Source: an uncultured Alphaproteobacteria bacterium (GTDB lineage: Bacteria; Pseudomonadota; Alphaproteobacteria; HIMB59; GCA-002718135). From it: a DNA stretch of 64,000 nt. Position numbers and translations under genes: made by a program. The notes beneath the pieces were generated by a model, which worked only from the letters and a program-made list of their open reading frames with translations, was not told where the DNA came from and searched no databases. The stretch spans positions 1 to 64,000 of the forward strand of contig CACMPM010000005.1 in assembly GCA_902615625.1 (NCBI GenBank), written 5' to 3'. Shown in pieces: positions 19,710-29,966 of the stretch (positions are counted from its first letter, which is position 1; every line of letters begins with the position of its first letter).

Positions 19710-21009
19710 TAATATTATCTAATTTGCTTTGAACATCTTTAGTTATTTCATCTTCTGGTTCAGCCAATTCTAAAGCTTGTTGCCAAAAATGAATTGCTTC
19801 TCTTTTTCTATTCATAGCATAATAAATATCGCCAAGATGGTCTAGAGATATTGCTTCACCAGGAGCAATATCTATTACCTTTTCCATTAACCTTGCAGCT
19901 TCTGAAAGATTATTTTTTTTAAAATGAGCCCACGCTAAGCTATCGATAATATAAAAACTATCAGGGTTAGCTTTATATGCCTCCTCTAACATTTTTAATG
20001 AACGATCTAGTTTGATATTTCTTTCAACCCAGCCATAAGCAAGATAATTTAATACATTTGGTGTACCTGGCTGTAGTTCTAATGATTTTAAAAAATCTTT
20101 TTCTGCAAGTTCCCAATTATCTTTTCTTTCATAACAAATACCTCGCATGTAATATATGTTCCAAAGATCATCTTGATTTTCTTTAATCATTTCATCATAA
20201 ATTTTTAATGCTAGTTCAAACTTTTTATTGTAACGATAAAAATCAGCAAGGACTCGTTTAAGTGAATAATTATTATTATTTTTTTTAACAATAGATCTTA
20301 TTTGTATTTCAGCTTCTTCGTAAGGACTATTAAACAAGTAATGACGAGCAAGATTATTCTGTGCATCAAGATAAAAAATATTATTTTTATTAACTTGTGT
20401 GTAAATATCTACTGCAACTTGATGCTGACCAACCTGATCAAATAACTCAGCTTTTATTATGATTGCTCTATCATTTTCAGGATCTATAATTTTTGCAAGA
20501 GATATATAAAATAACAAAAAATTATAATTTAAGCGTCTTTGTTCATTATTCGAATAAGAAGAAGATACAATCTCAACAAGTGCCCTACTTATAGTATCAA
20601 TATCTTTAAGTGTATTATTAGAAAAAAAAATAAATTCTAATACTTCATTGGGTTGTTCTAAATTTTTTCTAAGCTCAATAATTTTATTAAATTTTTCTTC
20701 TTTGTAAAATGATGCAGCTGTAATTATAAGAGCTTCGGCATTATTTTTATCCTCGGTTAAAATATTTTTAGCAATTTTTGATGCTAAATCTATATCTTCG
20801 GTAATTATTGCTGCGATAGCTTTATCCAAAAGACTATCTTCTGATAGATTTACCTCATCTATATCAAAATTAAGAAGAGACGAGCTATAATCATAATTTT
20901 CATAAGCAGATTGAGAAATTAGAAAGGATGAACTAGTTAGTGCAAAAGCGCTGGAATTAACTATTAAAATAATTGATATAATTTGTAGTTTTTTAATTAA
21001 ATTAATCAT
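19699..21009 (-). CDS. TPR-repeat protein
   Basis: Repeated TPR motifs, e.g. 'WELAEKDFLKSLELQPGTPNVLNYLAYGWVERNIKLDRSLKMLEEAYKANPDSFYIIDSLAWAHFKKNNLSEAARLMEKVIDIAPGEAISLDHLGDIYYAMNRKREAIHFWQQALEL'. Confidence 0.9.
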   Translation of the reverse strand: MINLIKKLQIISIILIVNSSAFALTSSSFLISQSAYENYDYSSSLLNFDIDEVNLSEDSLLDKAIAAIITEDIDLASKIAKNILTEDKNNAEALIITAASFYKEEKFNKIIELRKNLEQPNEVLEFIFFSNNTLKDIDTISRALVEIVSSSYSNNEQRRLNYNFLLFYISLAKIIDPENDRAIIIKAELFDQVGQHQVAVDIYTQVNKNNIFYLDAQNNLARHYLFNSPYEEAEIQIRSIVKKNNNNYSLKRVLADFYRYNKKFELALKIYDEMIKENQDDLWNIYYMRGICYERKDNWELAEKDFLKSLELQPGTPNVLNYLAYGWVERNIKLDRSLKMLEEAYKANPDSFYIIDSLAWAHFKKNNLSEAARLMEKVIDIAPGEAISLDHLGDIYYAMNRKREAIHFWQQALELAEPEDEITKDVQSKLDNINAG

Positions 21010-21056
21010 TTCAAAAGTAGCAGAGTTACACTATGAATAGATAATTGTAATTTTCC

Positions 21057-21764
21057 ATGAATCAATCAAATAAAAAAAATTTAGAATTTATAATTAATTC
21101 AGGGGTAAACTACTTCCTTCAGGATTCTCCTAGAAACTGGTTTGAAAATGAGAAAAAATTAGAGCAATCTGATTTTCACAGAGATACTGGGGATAAAAAA
21201 ACTCAAATTGAGGAAGTTATAAAAGATTTAAAGAATCATAAATCTTCTCTTCAAAAAACGGCAACTAAATTAGTAGTTTATGATGGTAACTTAAACGCAA
21301 AAGTAATGTTAATTGGTGAAGCGCCTGGCAGAGATGAGGATCAACAAGGAATTCCATTTGTTGGAAGAGCCGGGCAACTTTTAAATAAAATGCTTTTGGC
21401 CATTAATTTGCGAAGAGAAGACGTTTATATTACTAATGTGGTTAATTGGCGACCACCTGAAAATAGAACGCCTAATGATGATGAAATTTTAGAATTTTTA
21501 CCCTTTTTGCAAAGACAAATTGATATTATTAAACCAAAATTTATCTTCCTGTTAGGCGGAGTTGCTGCAAAAGCTATTTTATCAACACCTCTTGCACTTG
21601 GAAAACTCAGAGGCAAATGGCATGAATATAAATCGCTCAACTTAGCGCAAGGTATTCATACAATAGCTTCCTATCATCCAGCTTTTTTACTTCGTTCTCC
21701 ACAATATAAAAAACATTCTTGGGAAGATTTACAAATGTTACAAGAAAAATTGAAAAATGAATAA
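21057..21764 (+). CDS. Uracil-DNA glycosylase, type 4/5 family
   Basis: 'KVMLIGEAPGRDEDQQGIPFVGRAGQLLNKML', 'YITNVVNWRPPENRTPNDDE', 'ASYHPAFLLRSPQYK'. Confidence 0.93.
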   Translation: MNQSNKKNLEFIINSGVNYFLQDSPRNWFENEKKLEQSDFHRDTGDKKTQIEEVIKDLKNHKSSLQKTATKLVVYDGNLNAKVMLIGEAPGRDEDQQGIPFVGRAGQLLNKMLLAINLRREDVYITNVVNWRPPENRTPNDDEILEFLPFLQRQIDIIKPKFIFLLGGVAAKAILSTPLALGKLRGKWHEYKSLNLAQGIHTIASYHPAFLLRSPQYKKHSWEDLQMLQEKLKNE

Positions 21765-23502
21765 GAAAAAATTTTTCCTTATTTGTTATTTTATATTCTT
21801 TATAATTTTTTCAAAGCAAATCTTCGCGTATCAACAAGATATTTTTACTAAATACGATAATATTTTTTCATCAAAAGTTCTCAGCGATGAAGATGTATAT
21901 AATTATCAACAAGCTTACAAATTTCAAGAAATATGCAAATGGAAAAGTGCAAATAATTTTATTTTAAAAATAAAAAATAAATCTTTACTTGGGCATATTT
22001 ATGCTCAGAAATTTTTGCATCCTAATTGTTATCGATCAAAGTATTTAGAATTATATTATTGGCTCAAAAAATATAACGACCATCCTCAAGCTAAGCAAAT
22101 TTATAAATTAGCTATTAGACGAATGCCAGCTGGTTATAAAAGCCCAACAAAACCATCTAATCCTATTGGTATAGAATCAGAACAGGTAATAAGTAAAAAA
22201 AATAATAATTATAAAAGTTCTAAGAAACTATCTAATAGTCAAAGAGTTGAAAAGGGGAAATTAATTAACGGAATTAAATCAAGAGTGAACAATGGTTGGC
22301 CAACAGGGGCAGTACAATTATTAAACCAGAGAGATGTAGATACATTATTAGATCAAGTTGAAATAGATCAACAAAAGGAATTAATAGCCAAAGGATATTT
22401 CTTAGCAAATAAAAATGACTTGGCGATCGAATATGCATCAGAGGCTCTTGTTAATTCAGCAAAATATGTCCCATATGCAGCTTGGACAGCCGGTCTATGT
22501 TCTTGGAGATTAGAAAAATATGAAGATGCTGCAAAATATTTTTCTCTTTTTTCGATTAGTTTAAAAGATGATACGTGGCATCAAACATCGGGTAGTTTTT
22601 GGACAGCTAGATCATATGCAAAACTTGGTCGCTATGATGATATTAATTTTTGGTTAAAAAGAGCATCTAATAATCCAAATAGTTTTTATGGAATGCTTGC
22701 ACTAGAGATATTAGGCGTCGATAAAAAAATAGAATGGGTAGAAGATACTGATCTTAATAAAAATAATAGCACTATTTTAAATATACCTGCAGGAAAAAGA
22801 ATACAGACATTGATACAAGTTGGATTTGCCGATGAATTAGAAAAGGAAATTGTTCATATTAATTCCATTTTTAATAAAGAAATAGCAAAGGAGTCTATTC
22901 AAATTGCTGAAAATTTCGATCTTGCCTATACACAATTAAAAATTGTTAATAAGCTCGAAAATTTTGGAATGGATGTTCCAACCTATCTCTACTACCCAAC
23001 AAGTATATGGAAACCAAGAAATGGTTTCAAATTAGAAAAAGAATTACTGCACGCCTTTATGCATCAAGAATCTATGTTTAATATAAAAGCAAAAAGTAAA
23101 GACGGTGCCATAGGTTTAATGCAGGTATTGCCTTCAACAGCTAAATTTATTACAAAAAGTAAAGACGTTAAACAAAGCAATAGTAATATTCTTAAAAATC
23201 CAGAAATAAATTTAGAGGTTGGGCAAGAATACCTTACTTATCTTCTTGATCTAGAACAAGTTTCAAGAAATCTTATATTTTTAGCAGCAGCTTACAATGG
23301 TGGTCCAGGGAATTTACAAAAATGGAAAAATGAAACAAACTATATGGAAGACTCACTCTTTTTTATGGAAAGTATTCCTTCAAGAGAAACACGGTGGTTC
23401 ATTGAAAAGATTTTAACAAAATATTGGATTTACCAAAATAAAAATAATATGGAAATGCGTTCCTTAAAAATGCTGGCAAATGGAAATGATCCACTCTATT
23501 AA
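21757..23502 (+). CDS. Soluble lytic murein transglycosylase
   Basis: 'ELLHAFMHQESMFNIKAKSKDGAIGLMQVLPSTAKFI', 'LAAAYNGGPGNLQKW'. Confidence 0.92.
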   Translation: MNKKKFFLICYFIFFIIFSKQIFAYQQDIFTKYDNIFSSKVLSDEDVYNYQQAYKFQEICKWKSANNFILKIKNKSLLGHIYAQKFLHPNCYRSKYLELYYWLKKYNDHPQAKQIYKLAIRRMPAGYKSPTKPSNPIGIESEQVISKKNNNYKSSKKLSNSQRVEKGKLINGIKSRVNNGWPTGAVQLLNQRDVDTLLDQVEIDQQKELIAKGYFLANKNDLAIEYASEALVNSAKYVPYAAWTAGLCSWRLEKYEDAAKYFSLFSISLKDDTWHQTSGSFWTARSYAKLGRYDDINFWLKRASNNPNSFYGMLALEILGVDKKIEWVEDTDLNKNNSTILNIPAGKRIQTLIQVGFADELEKEIVHINSIFNKEIAKESIQIAENFDLAYTQLKIVNKLENFGMDVPTYLYYPTSIWKPRNGFKLEKELLHAFMHQESMFNIKAKSKDGAIGLMQVLPSTAKFITKSKDVKQSNSNILKNPEINLEVGQEYLTYLLDLEQVSRNLIFLAAAYNGGPGNLQKWKNETNYMEDSLFFMESIPSRETRWFIEKILTKYWIYQNKNNMEMRSLKMLANGNDPLY

Positions 23503-23508
23503 TAAGTT

Positions 23509-24036
23509 ATGCCAATTGATACTTCTCTAGATTTTGTGCCTATAAATATTGCTGTAATTACAATTTCAGATTCAAGAACTAAAGAGAATGATACATCTGG
23601 AGATACATTAGAAAAGCGCATTACTGATGCTGGTCATAATATGATTAAAAGAATAATTATACCAGATGATGTTTCTCAAATAAAAGATACTTTAGATACA
23701 ATGTCAAAAGAAGAGGAAATTGATTGCATTATTACAACTGGTGGTACTGGTTTAACAGGAAGAGATACAACACCAGAAGCTGTTAATGCTATTGCCAGTA
23801 AACATATTGATGGATTTGGGGAATTATTTCGTCAAGTTAGTTTTGAAAAAATTGGTACATCGGCAATTCAATCACGAGCAGTTGCAGCTTTAATAAATAG
23901 TACCTATGTTTTTTGCTTACCTGGATCAACGGGTGCATGCAAAGACGGCTGGGACGAAATTTTACAATATCAATTAGACATTAGACATAAGCCCTGTAAT
24001 TTTGTTGAAATCATGCCAAGATTAAATGAGAAATAG
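23509..24036 (+). CDS. moaB: Molybdenum cofactor biosynthesis protein B
   Basis: 'VITISDSRTKENDTSGDTLEKRI', 'IITTGGTGLTGRDTTPEAV', 'FCLPGSTGACKDGWDEIL'. Confidence 0.93.
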   Translation: MPIDTSLDFVPINIAVITISDSRTKENDTSGDTLEKRITDAGHNMIKRIIIPDDVSQIKDTLDTMSKEEEIDCIITTGGTGLTGRDTTPEAVNAIASKHIDGFGELFRQVSFEKIGTSAIQSRAVAALINSTYVFCLPGSTGACKDGWDEILQYQLDIRHKPCNFVEIMPRLNEK

Positions 24037-24650
24037 TGACTGATTTTTCTATAGAGAAATCAATTAATGGACCTGTTATTGGTTTAGATGAAGTTGGCAG
24101 AGGTCCATTAGCAGGTCCGGTAGTCAGTTGTGGATGTTATTTTTCTAATTATGATGATTTAGAATCAGAAATACCCATAACTGATTCAAAAAAACATACG
24201 GCAAAACAGAGAGAAAAATTATTTATATTTTTTAAAAAATTACAAAAAGAAAGAAAACTTCAATATTATTTAGGCTATGCGAGTGTAGAAGAAATAGATA
24301 CAATTAATATTTTGGAAGCAACAAAACTATCGATGAAAAGAGTAATAAATAAATTTAATTTTGAAAATCCACATATTATTATTGATGGAAATTTTTCATT
24401 AAATTATCAAAATGAAAAATCTATTATAAGTGGTGATAAAAAATCTTTATCCATTGCAAGTGCATCTATCATAGCAAAAATTCACCGTGATCGATTGATG
24501 AGTATACTTGATGCTAAATTTAAAGTTTATGATTGGAAAAAAAATGTGGGATACGGAACTAAAAAACATATTGATGCAATACATAAACATGGAATAACTA
24601 ATTTTCATCGAAAATCTTTTGAACCAATTAAATCTCTTTTAAAAAAATAA
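24036..24650 (+). CDS. rnhB: Ribonuclease HII
   Basis: 'GLDEVGRGPLAGPVVSCGCYF', 'SASIIAKIHRDRLM', 'YGTKKHIDAIHKHG'. GTG start overlapping the moaB stop. Confidence 0.95.
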   Translation: MTDFSIEKSINGPVIGLDEVGRGPLAGPVVSCGCYFSNYDDLESEIPITDSKKHTAKQREKLFIFFKKLQKERKLQYYLGYASVEEIDTINILEATKLSMKRVINKFNFENPHIIIDGNFSLNYQNEKSIISGDKKSLSIASASIIAKIHRDRLMSILDAKFKVYDWKKNVGYGTKKHIDAIHKHGITNFHRKSFEPIKSLLKK

Positions 24651-24774
24651 ATTACTGAAATTTATCCATGCAAATACTGCATAACAAATATTATTTTATT
24701 ATGCTTCAAAAAGATGCGACAAATATTAAATATATATTAGTTTTCATCATTCCTCCCATTTGATGAACTATTTT

Positions 24775-24800
24775 AAGGGGTCTACGGACCCCTTTTTTTA
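24775..24800 (+). terminator. Strong rho-independent terminator
   Basis: AAGGGGTC-TACG-GACCCCTT followed by T-run; lies ~125 bp downstream of the rnhB stop. Confidence 0.9.
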
Positions 24801-24903
24801 TGTTTTTAGCCAAATTTTATGGTTATCCCTGCCTAAAGATTCTCCCTGTTGATAACTCAATTGACCTGATTTCATATCTGATTAAAGATTCTTTTTATCA
24901 ATT

Positions 24904-25974
24904 ATGAAGAAAAATCAGATCATTTTAGGCGATTCAATTAAGGAAATGAAAAAAATAAAAGATCATTCAGTCGATCTTATTTTTGCTGATCCGCCATACA
25001 ATCTTCAACTAAAAGATACATTATACAGACCAGATCAAACAACTGTCGAAGCGGTTACACAAGATTGGGATAAGTTTAATACATATAAAGAATATGATCA
25101 ATTTACCAACGCGTGGCTCAGTGAATGTAAAAGAATTTTAAAAAAAGGTGGTGCTCTTTGGGTTATAGGTAGTTATCATAATATTTTACGTGTAGGTTCA
25201 ACAATCCAAGATGAAGGATTATGGATTTTAAATGATATTATTTGGCATAAAACAAATCCCATGCCAAACTTTCGTGGCACACGTTTCACAAATGCCCATG
25301 AAACACTTTTATGGTGCACAACATCAAGAGAAGCAAAGTACACATTCAACTATCAAAATCTGAAAGAACTGAATGAAGGAAAACAAATGCGAAGTGACTG
25401 GTATATTCCTATTTGTTCAGGAAAAGAAAGATTACGTAAAGATAACAATCAACGATCACACCCAACACAAAAACCAGAAGCTCTACTCTACCGAATTTTA
25501 TTAGCATCAACAAACAAAGGTGACCTTGTTTTTGATCCCTTTTCCGGAAGTGGAACAACTGCGGTTGTTGCAAAAAAATTACAACGTAATTTTATTGGTA
25601 TTGAAAAAGATAAAGATTACGTCAAACTTTCAAAAGAACGATTAAAGAAAACCAAAGTATTGAAAGAAGATATTGTCACTATTGCAAAAAGTAGAAAAGA
25701 ATTACCAAAAGTTCCTTTTGGTGAATTAGTCGAGCAAGGAATTATTCCACCTGGTGCTGTATTAACTGATAAAAAAGAACGTTTTAAAGCAACGGTTAGT
25801 ATTGATGGAACACTTAAAATAAAAGATTTAACAGGTTCTATTCATCAAATGGGAGCAAAGATACAAGGACTCCCAAGTTGTAATGGCTGGGATTTTTGGC
25901 ATGTAAAAGATAAGTCTAAATCAATCCTACTAGATGAAATACGATCTAATTACCGTAAAGATAAACTGAATTAG
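24904..25974 (+). CDS. ccrM: Adenine-specific DNA methyltransferase of the CcrM type (GANTC)
   Basis: 'MKKNQIILGDSIKEMKKIKDHSVDLIFADPPYNLQL' (DPPY), 'VFDPFSGSGTTAVVAKKL', plus CcrM-like C-terminal domain. Confidence 0.93.
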   Translation: MKKNQIILGDSIKEMKKIKDHSVDLIFADPPYNLQLKDTLYRPDQTTVEAVTQDWDKFNTYKEYDQFTNAWLSECKRILKKGGALWVIGSYHNILRVGSTIQDEGLWILNDIIWHKTNPMPNFRGTRFTNAHETLLWCTTSREAKYTFNYQNLKELNEGKQMRSDWYIPICSGKERLRKDNNQRSHPTQKPEALLYRILLASTNKGDLVFDPFSGSGTTAVVAKKLQRNFIGIEKDKDYVKLSKERLKKTKVLKEDIVTIAKSRKELPKVPFGELVEQGIIPPGAVLTDKKERFKATVSIDGTLKIKDLTGSIHQMGAKIQGLPSCNGWDFWHVKDKSKSILLDEIRSNYRKDKLN

Positions 25975-25979
25975 TATTC

Positions 25980-28421
25980 TTAAAAGTTATACGTCAGTAT
26001 TAATTCTGCTTCTTGATTTGGATTGGCACTAAAAGAGTCACTAGCACTAAATCCTAAATCAAGACCATATATATTTTTTGATATACCAAGTTTAGCCTCT
26101 GTATTTTCATCACCAACTAATGACATGCTGTATTGTGTTTCACGATTTGATGTAAAATTAATACTCAAATCTATAGTATCTCTACGTTCACTCGTGTTAC
26201 CTTGAGCCCTACTATAACTGGAGTTAATATTTAAATAATCTCCAGCAATAAATGTTAATCCAATCATAGAGCTGATTAAATGATCTGAATTAGTTTCTTG
26301 CGTATAGGTATAAATTGTTGAAGTATCTGTTACATAATTGATCTTGGCATCAGATTTGTTACTAAAATCAGTAATAAATTTAAGTGATCCAAATGGTTGT
26401 AATTTTTTTTCATTAAGTTGAATATTATCACTAAATTCAAAACCAAATGAAGCTAATCCACTTTTAATTCTCTGACTTGCATAATATAGAGCATTTATTC
26501 CACTCTCTTTGTAGTCATCAAGTTTAGTATAACCTAAATCAAGACGTCCAATTGGTGTTATATTAAAATCACCTCGGTCAATTTTTTTACCATAATTGAT
26601 GGAGCTAAATATTTGTGTTCCATCCCGCGTGCCTGTTAATACATTCGTAGAATTAATGAATCTTTTTAAATCACTTTCTATTAACCCAACACCTAACAAT
26701 GTTTCGATAAAATTATTATTATCAAGTGGCCTTGTTCGGTAAATAGAGAAATTCATATTTTCACTATCAACACTTGTTCCATTTGTTCCAATATCCGTAT
26801 CGCTTTGACCATATTGAATAGCAAAACCAAGAAAATCACTATCACTTAATTTTTTATCAAATCCTAATGCTACTGCTTGACCTTCAGTTTCTTGTGAAGA
26901 TGAATTTATACTATCACCAATTTTTGATGCATAAGTTGATCCAGATGTCCACGCAGACCAATTATCTGGCATGATGGAATTGGTATTTTTTTCTATATTA
27001 TCATTTACTAATGAGGCAAGAATTGTATTACCAAGATCTATTTGTAATCCTTGGCTCGATAAAGTATCACTCAATCTATTTTGTCTTAAAAATCGTAAAC
27101 GCTTTGAAACAGTATCAATAGACTGGCTAATATAGTTTTTTGCTAATTCACTTTGTGCATCTATTGAACCTATAACGTCCTTGTTTGTTGTTGGATCCAA
27201 TTTATCATCATTAACAGTAAAACTTAGAGCCGTTGTTAAGGATATACCTGCATAGTATCCACTTGTATTATCAACAAATGCTGTAGCAGGAATTAAAACA
27301 TAATATTCAATACCATATTCTAAATCATCAGTTGGATTAATAGTTATTTGAGAAGTTCCAGTTCCCGTAACATTACTACTTGTTACATTTATTGTTGCAA
27401 CTGTAGAGTCATCAGAAGTTTTATGAATGGTAATATTACCACTATCAACATTAACTTTTTCACTAAAGTTTAAAACTATATTAGCATCTACTGAAACACC
27501 TACAGCATTATCTGCTGGTGATGAAGAACTCAACGTTGGTAATTTTAAATTATAGTTTGATACTAGAGTATATTCATACACTGAATCATTTTCGTTTCCC
27601 AAAAAAAACATTTTGGAACCATCGTCATTAAATCCTATACCTTTAGGATGAACATCTTTATCGTTAATTGAAAAACTGCTAACGTGTGAGGCAGTTGTTA
27701 TATCAAAGCCAGTAGAAAGGTAAAACTCATTAACTGCTTTATCTTTTCTACCCAAAGTAAACATTACCGTACCATCGTCACTAAATGCAAATCCTGTTGC
27801 TTCATCTTCAAAGTCAGATACACTGACAGTGTCATCATGAGATGCTGTTGATATGTCAAAGGCAGTAGATAAAGTATAAACATAGATATTTGATGTATCA
27901 AAAATAAACATTTTGGTACCATCAGAATTAAATTCTAGATCCTTAGGTTTGAGATTTGTTATCTCTGTTAATGTTTTACTTTGTTCAAATGATGCCTCTG
28001 AGACATCAAAAGCAGGTAGAGAATACTCATGGATGTCTTGAGAAAATCCTAACATATACATTTTAGTTCCATCATTATTAAATTTAACACTTGTTGGCGC
28101 CCCCTCTTTGTCGTCCAAATCATAAGAATCACCTCTATCATAAGTTCTTGTTGATATATCGAAAGCAGTAGCAAGATTGAACTCATGGACATCATCGGAT
28201 TCGCTTCCTACAATATACATTTTGGTACCATCATTATTAAATGTTAAACCAGTAGGAAATTTTTCTGGAGCAGTATTAGCAACACCACCTTGATCATCAA
28301 TGACTGTGCCATCGACAAAAGCTGGTTCGGCTTTTAAAGAAGTAACTAAAAGACAATAAAAAAATAAAAATAAAAAAAGGTAAATTAAATTGTTTTTTAT
28401 TTTGACCAAACTTACAAACAT
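25980..28421 (-). CDS. Large secreted autotransporter: N-terminal propeller-like repeats, bacterial Ig-like (Big_5) domain, C-terminal beta-barrel
   Basis: Repeats of 'GLTFNNDGTKMYIVGSESDDVHEFNLATAFDIST'; 'SSPADNAVGVSVDANIVLNFSEKVNVDSGNI' Big_5; C-terminal barrel ending in '...AELILTYNF'. Confidence 0.87.
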   Translation of the reverse strand: MFVSLVKIKNNLIYLFLFLFFYCLLVTSLKAEPAFVDGTVIDDQGGVANTAPEKFPTGLTFNNDGTKMYIVGSESDDVHEFNLATAFDISTRTYDRGDSYDLDDKEGAPTSVKFNNDGTKMYMLGFSQDIHEYSLPAFDVSEASFEQSKTLTEITNLKPKDLEFNSDGTKMFIFDTSNIYVYTLSTAFDISTASHDDTVSVSDFEDEATGFAFSDDGTVMFTLGRKDKAVNEFYLSTGFDITTASHVSSFSINDKDVHPKGIGFNDDGSKMFFLGNENDSVYEYTLVSNYNLKLPTLSSSSPADNAVGVSVDANIVLNFSEKVNVDSGNITIHKTSDDSTVATINVTSSNVTGTGTSQITINPTDDLEYGIEYYVLIPATAFVDNTSGYYAGISLTTALSFTVNDDKLDPTTNKDVIGSIDAQSELAKNYISQSIDTVSKRLRFLRQNRLSDTLSSQGLQIDLGNTILASLVNDNIEKNTNSIMPDNWSAWTSGSTYASKIGDSINSSSQETEGQAVALGFDKKLSDSDFLGFAIQYGQSDTDIGTNGTSVDSENMNFSIYRTRPLDNNNFIETLLGVGLIESDLKRFINSTNVLTGTRDGTQIFSSINYGKKIDRGDFNITPIGRLDLGYTKLDDYKESGINALYYASQRIKSGLASFGFEFSDNIQLNEKKLQPFGSLKFITDFSNKSDAKINYVTDTSTIYTYTQETNSDHLISSMIGLTFIAGDYLNINSSYSRAQGNTSERRDTIDLSINFTSNRETQYSMSLVGDENTEAKLGISKNIYGLDLGFSASDSFSANPNQEAELILTYNF

Positions 28422-28454
28422 AAAATACTTTTTGTTACTTTGGCCTTTTTTATT

Positions 28455-28482
28455 TTAAAATAGGGCTAGTGGCCGACCTATT
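28455..28482 (-). terminator. Probable terminator downstream of the MATE gene (minus strand)
   Basis: Minus strand AATAG-gtc-GGC-cacta-GCC-CTATT followed by TTTT. Confidence 0.4.
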
Positions 28483-28529
28483 TGTATAATTATGTGTCTT
28501 TTTAAGTATTTTTTTTTAATTTAATAGAT

Positions 28530-29846
28530 TTATTCTTGTATACGGCCATAAATTCTAGGCATATAGACAAACAGAGTGAGAGCTCTTGCAATAAAGAAAA
28601 GGCAAAGAGAAAGCCATAATCCTGTATTCCCTAAACTTGCTATTAAAAAGAAAGAGACAACAATATAGATGGCGACAGAGACGATCATCGCATTACGCAG
28701 TTCTGTTGTTTGGGATGCTCCAACAAAAATACCATCAAATTGAAAACAAAAAGAAGCTGCAAAAGGAATGATTATTACCCAGTAAGAAAAGGAAAAAGTA
28801 ATCTCTCGAATATCAGGTAAATCTGTCATCGTAATAATGAAATAATTTTTACTAAAGAAAAAGATTACACATATTACAAATCCAGTTGCCGTACTTAGGA
28901 TAAAGGAATTTTTTACGACATCTCTTAATAATTGTTTATTTTTTGATCCAATAGAATACCCAACAATACCCTCTGTAGAAAAGGCATAAGCATCAAGAAC
29001 ATAAGCTGATAACATAATAAAATTTAGCAAAATGGTATTTGCTGCTACTGTTTCTTCACTGATAGAATTACCAAGATAAGTAAAATATAAAAAGGCAAAA
29101 GCAAGAAGAAGAGATCGAATAAATATATTAAGATTAATATTAAAAATATTTTTTACTTTACTAAGATTAAAAATTTTTTTTGAATTAAATTCTAATTTAG
29201 TTATCTTGCTTAGATCATAGAATGTATAGAATAAAAAGATTATTGTTGTCAACATTGAAGCTACCAGAGTGCCTAAGGCAACACCCAAAACATTTAAATT
29301 AAAATATAAAACAAAGACTAAGCTTAAAATTATATTGGCAATAGAATAAAACCCGACAATAAGACTGGATGTTTTTGTTTTTTGTAAACCAATAAATAAT
29401 CCTGTAATTACAAAAATTGTTAACTCACCAAAAGAGGAGTAAATACGAAAGGTAAAATAATCCTTAAAATATATTTTTGTTTCTTGCGATAACTCAAAAA
29501 TAGATAGGGAAATATTATAGATGTATCTTTGAAGAATAACTAATAAGAAGGAAATAATAATAACAAAAGCAATATTACGTAAAAAAATATTTATTATTTC
29601 TTCATAATCTTTTGATCCATCTGCTTGTGCGATCATTCCAACCGTACCTGATCGTAAAAAACCAAAACTCCCAAAAAGAATGGAAAAGACACTTGCCGCA
29701 ATACTGGTCGCAACCAAGTAACTTGCATTATCAAGATTGCCCATTAAACCTGTATCAACAATAGCCACAAAAGGAATGACTAAATTTGCAAAGAAAATAG
29801 GAATAGATAATTTAAAAATATCTTGAATGGATGACTTTGATGACAT
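28530..29846 (-). CDS. MATE family efflux transporter (DinF-like)
   Basis: 12-TM-like; 'LSIPIFFANLVIPFVAIVDTGLMGNL', 'AYAFSTEGIVGYSIG'. Confidence 0.92.
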   Translation of the reverse strand: MSSKSSIQDIFKLSIPIFFANLVIPFVAIVDTGLMGNLDNASYLVATSIAASVFSILFGSFGFLRSGTVGMIAQADGSKDYEEIINIFLRNIAFVIIISFLLVILQRYIYNISLSIFELSQETKIYFKDYFTFRIYSSFGELTIFVITGLFIGLQKTKTSSLIVGFYSIANIILSLVFVLYFNLNVLGVALGTLVASMLTTIIFLFYTFYDLSKITKLEFNSKKIFNLSKVKNIFNINLNIFIRSLLLAFAFLYFTYLGNSISEETVAANTILLNFIMLSAYVLDAYAFSTEGIVGYSIGSKNKQLLRDVVKNSFILSTATGFVICVIFFFSKNYFIITMTDLPDIREITFSFSYWVIIIPFAASFCFQFDGIFVGASQTTELRNAMIVSVAIYIVVSFFLIASLGNTGLWLSLCLFFIARALTLFVYMPRIYGRIQE

Positions 29847-29966
29847 TTTAAGTGTAGCAAGAATTTATATTAGTAAAATTTGACAGTAAGTAATTAGTGA
29901 TAACTTTCTTATCAAAATATTCACTATCTTTATTTATCAAATCTTATAAAGCTTTATATACTTTAA

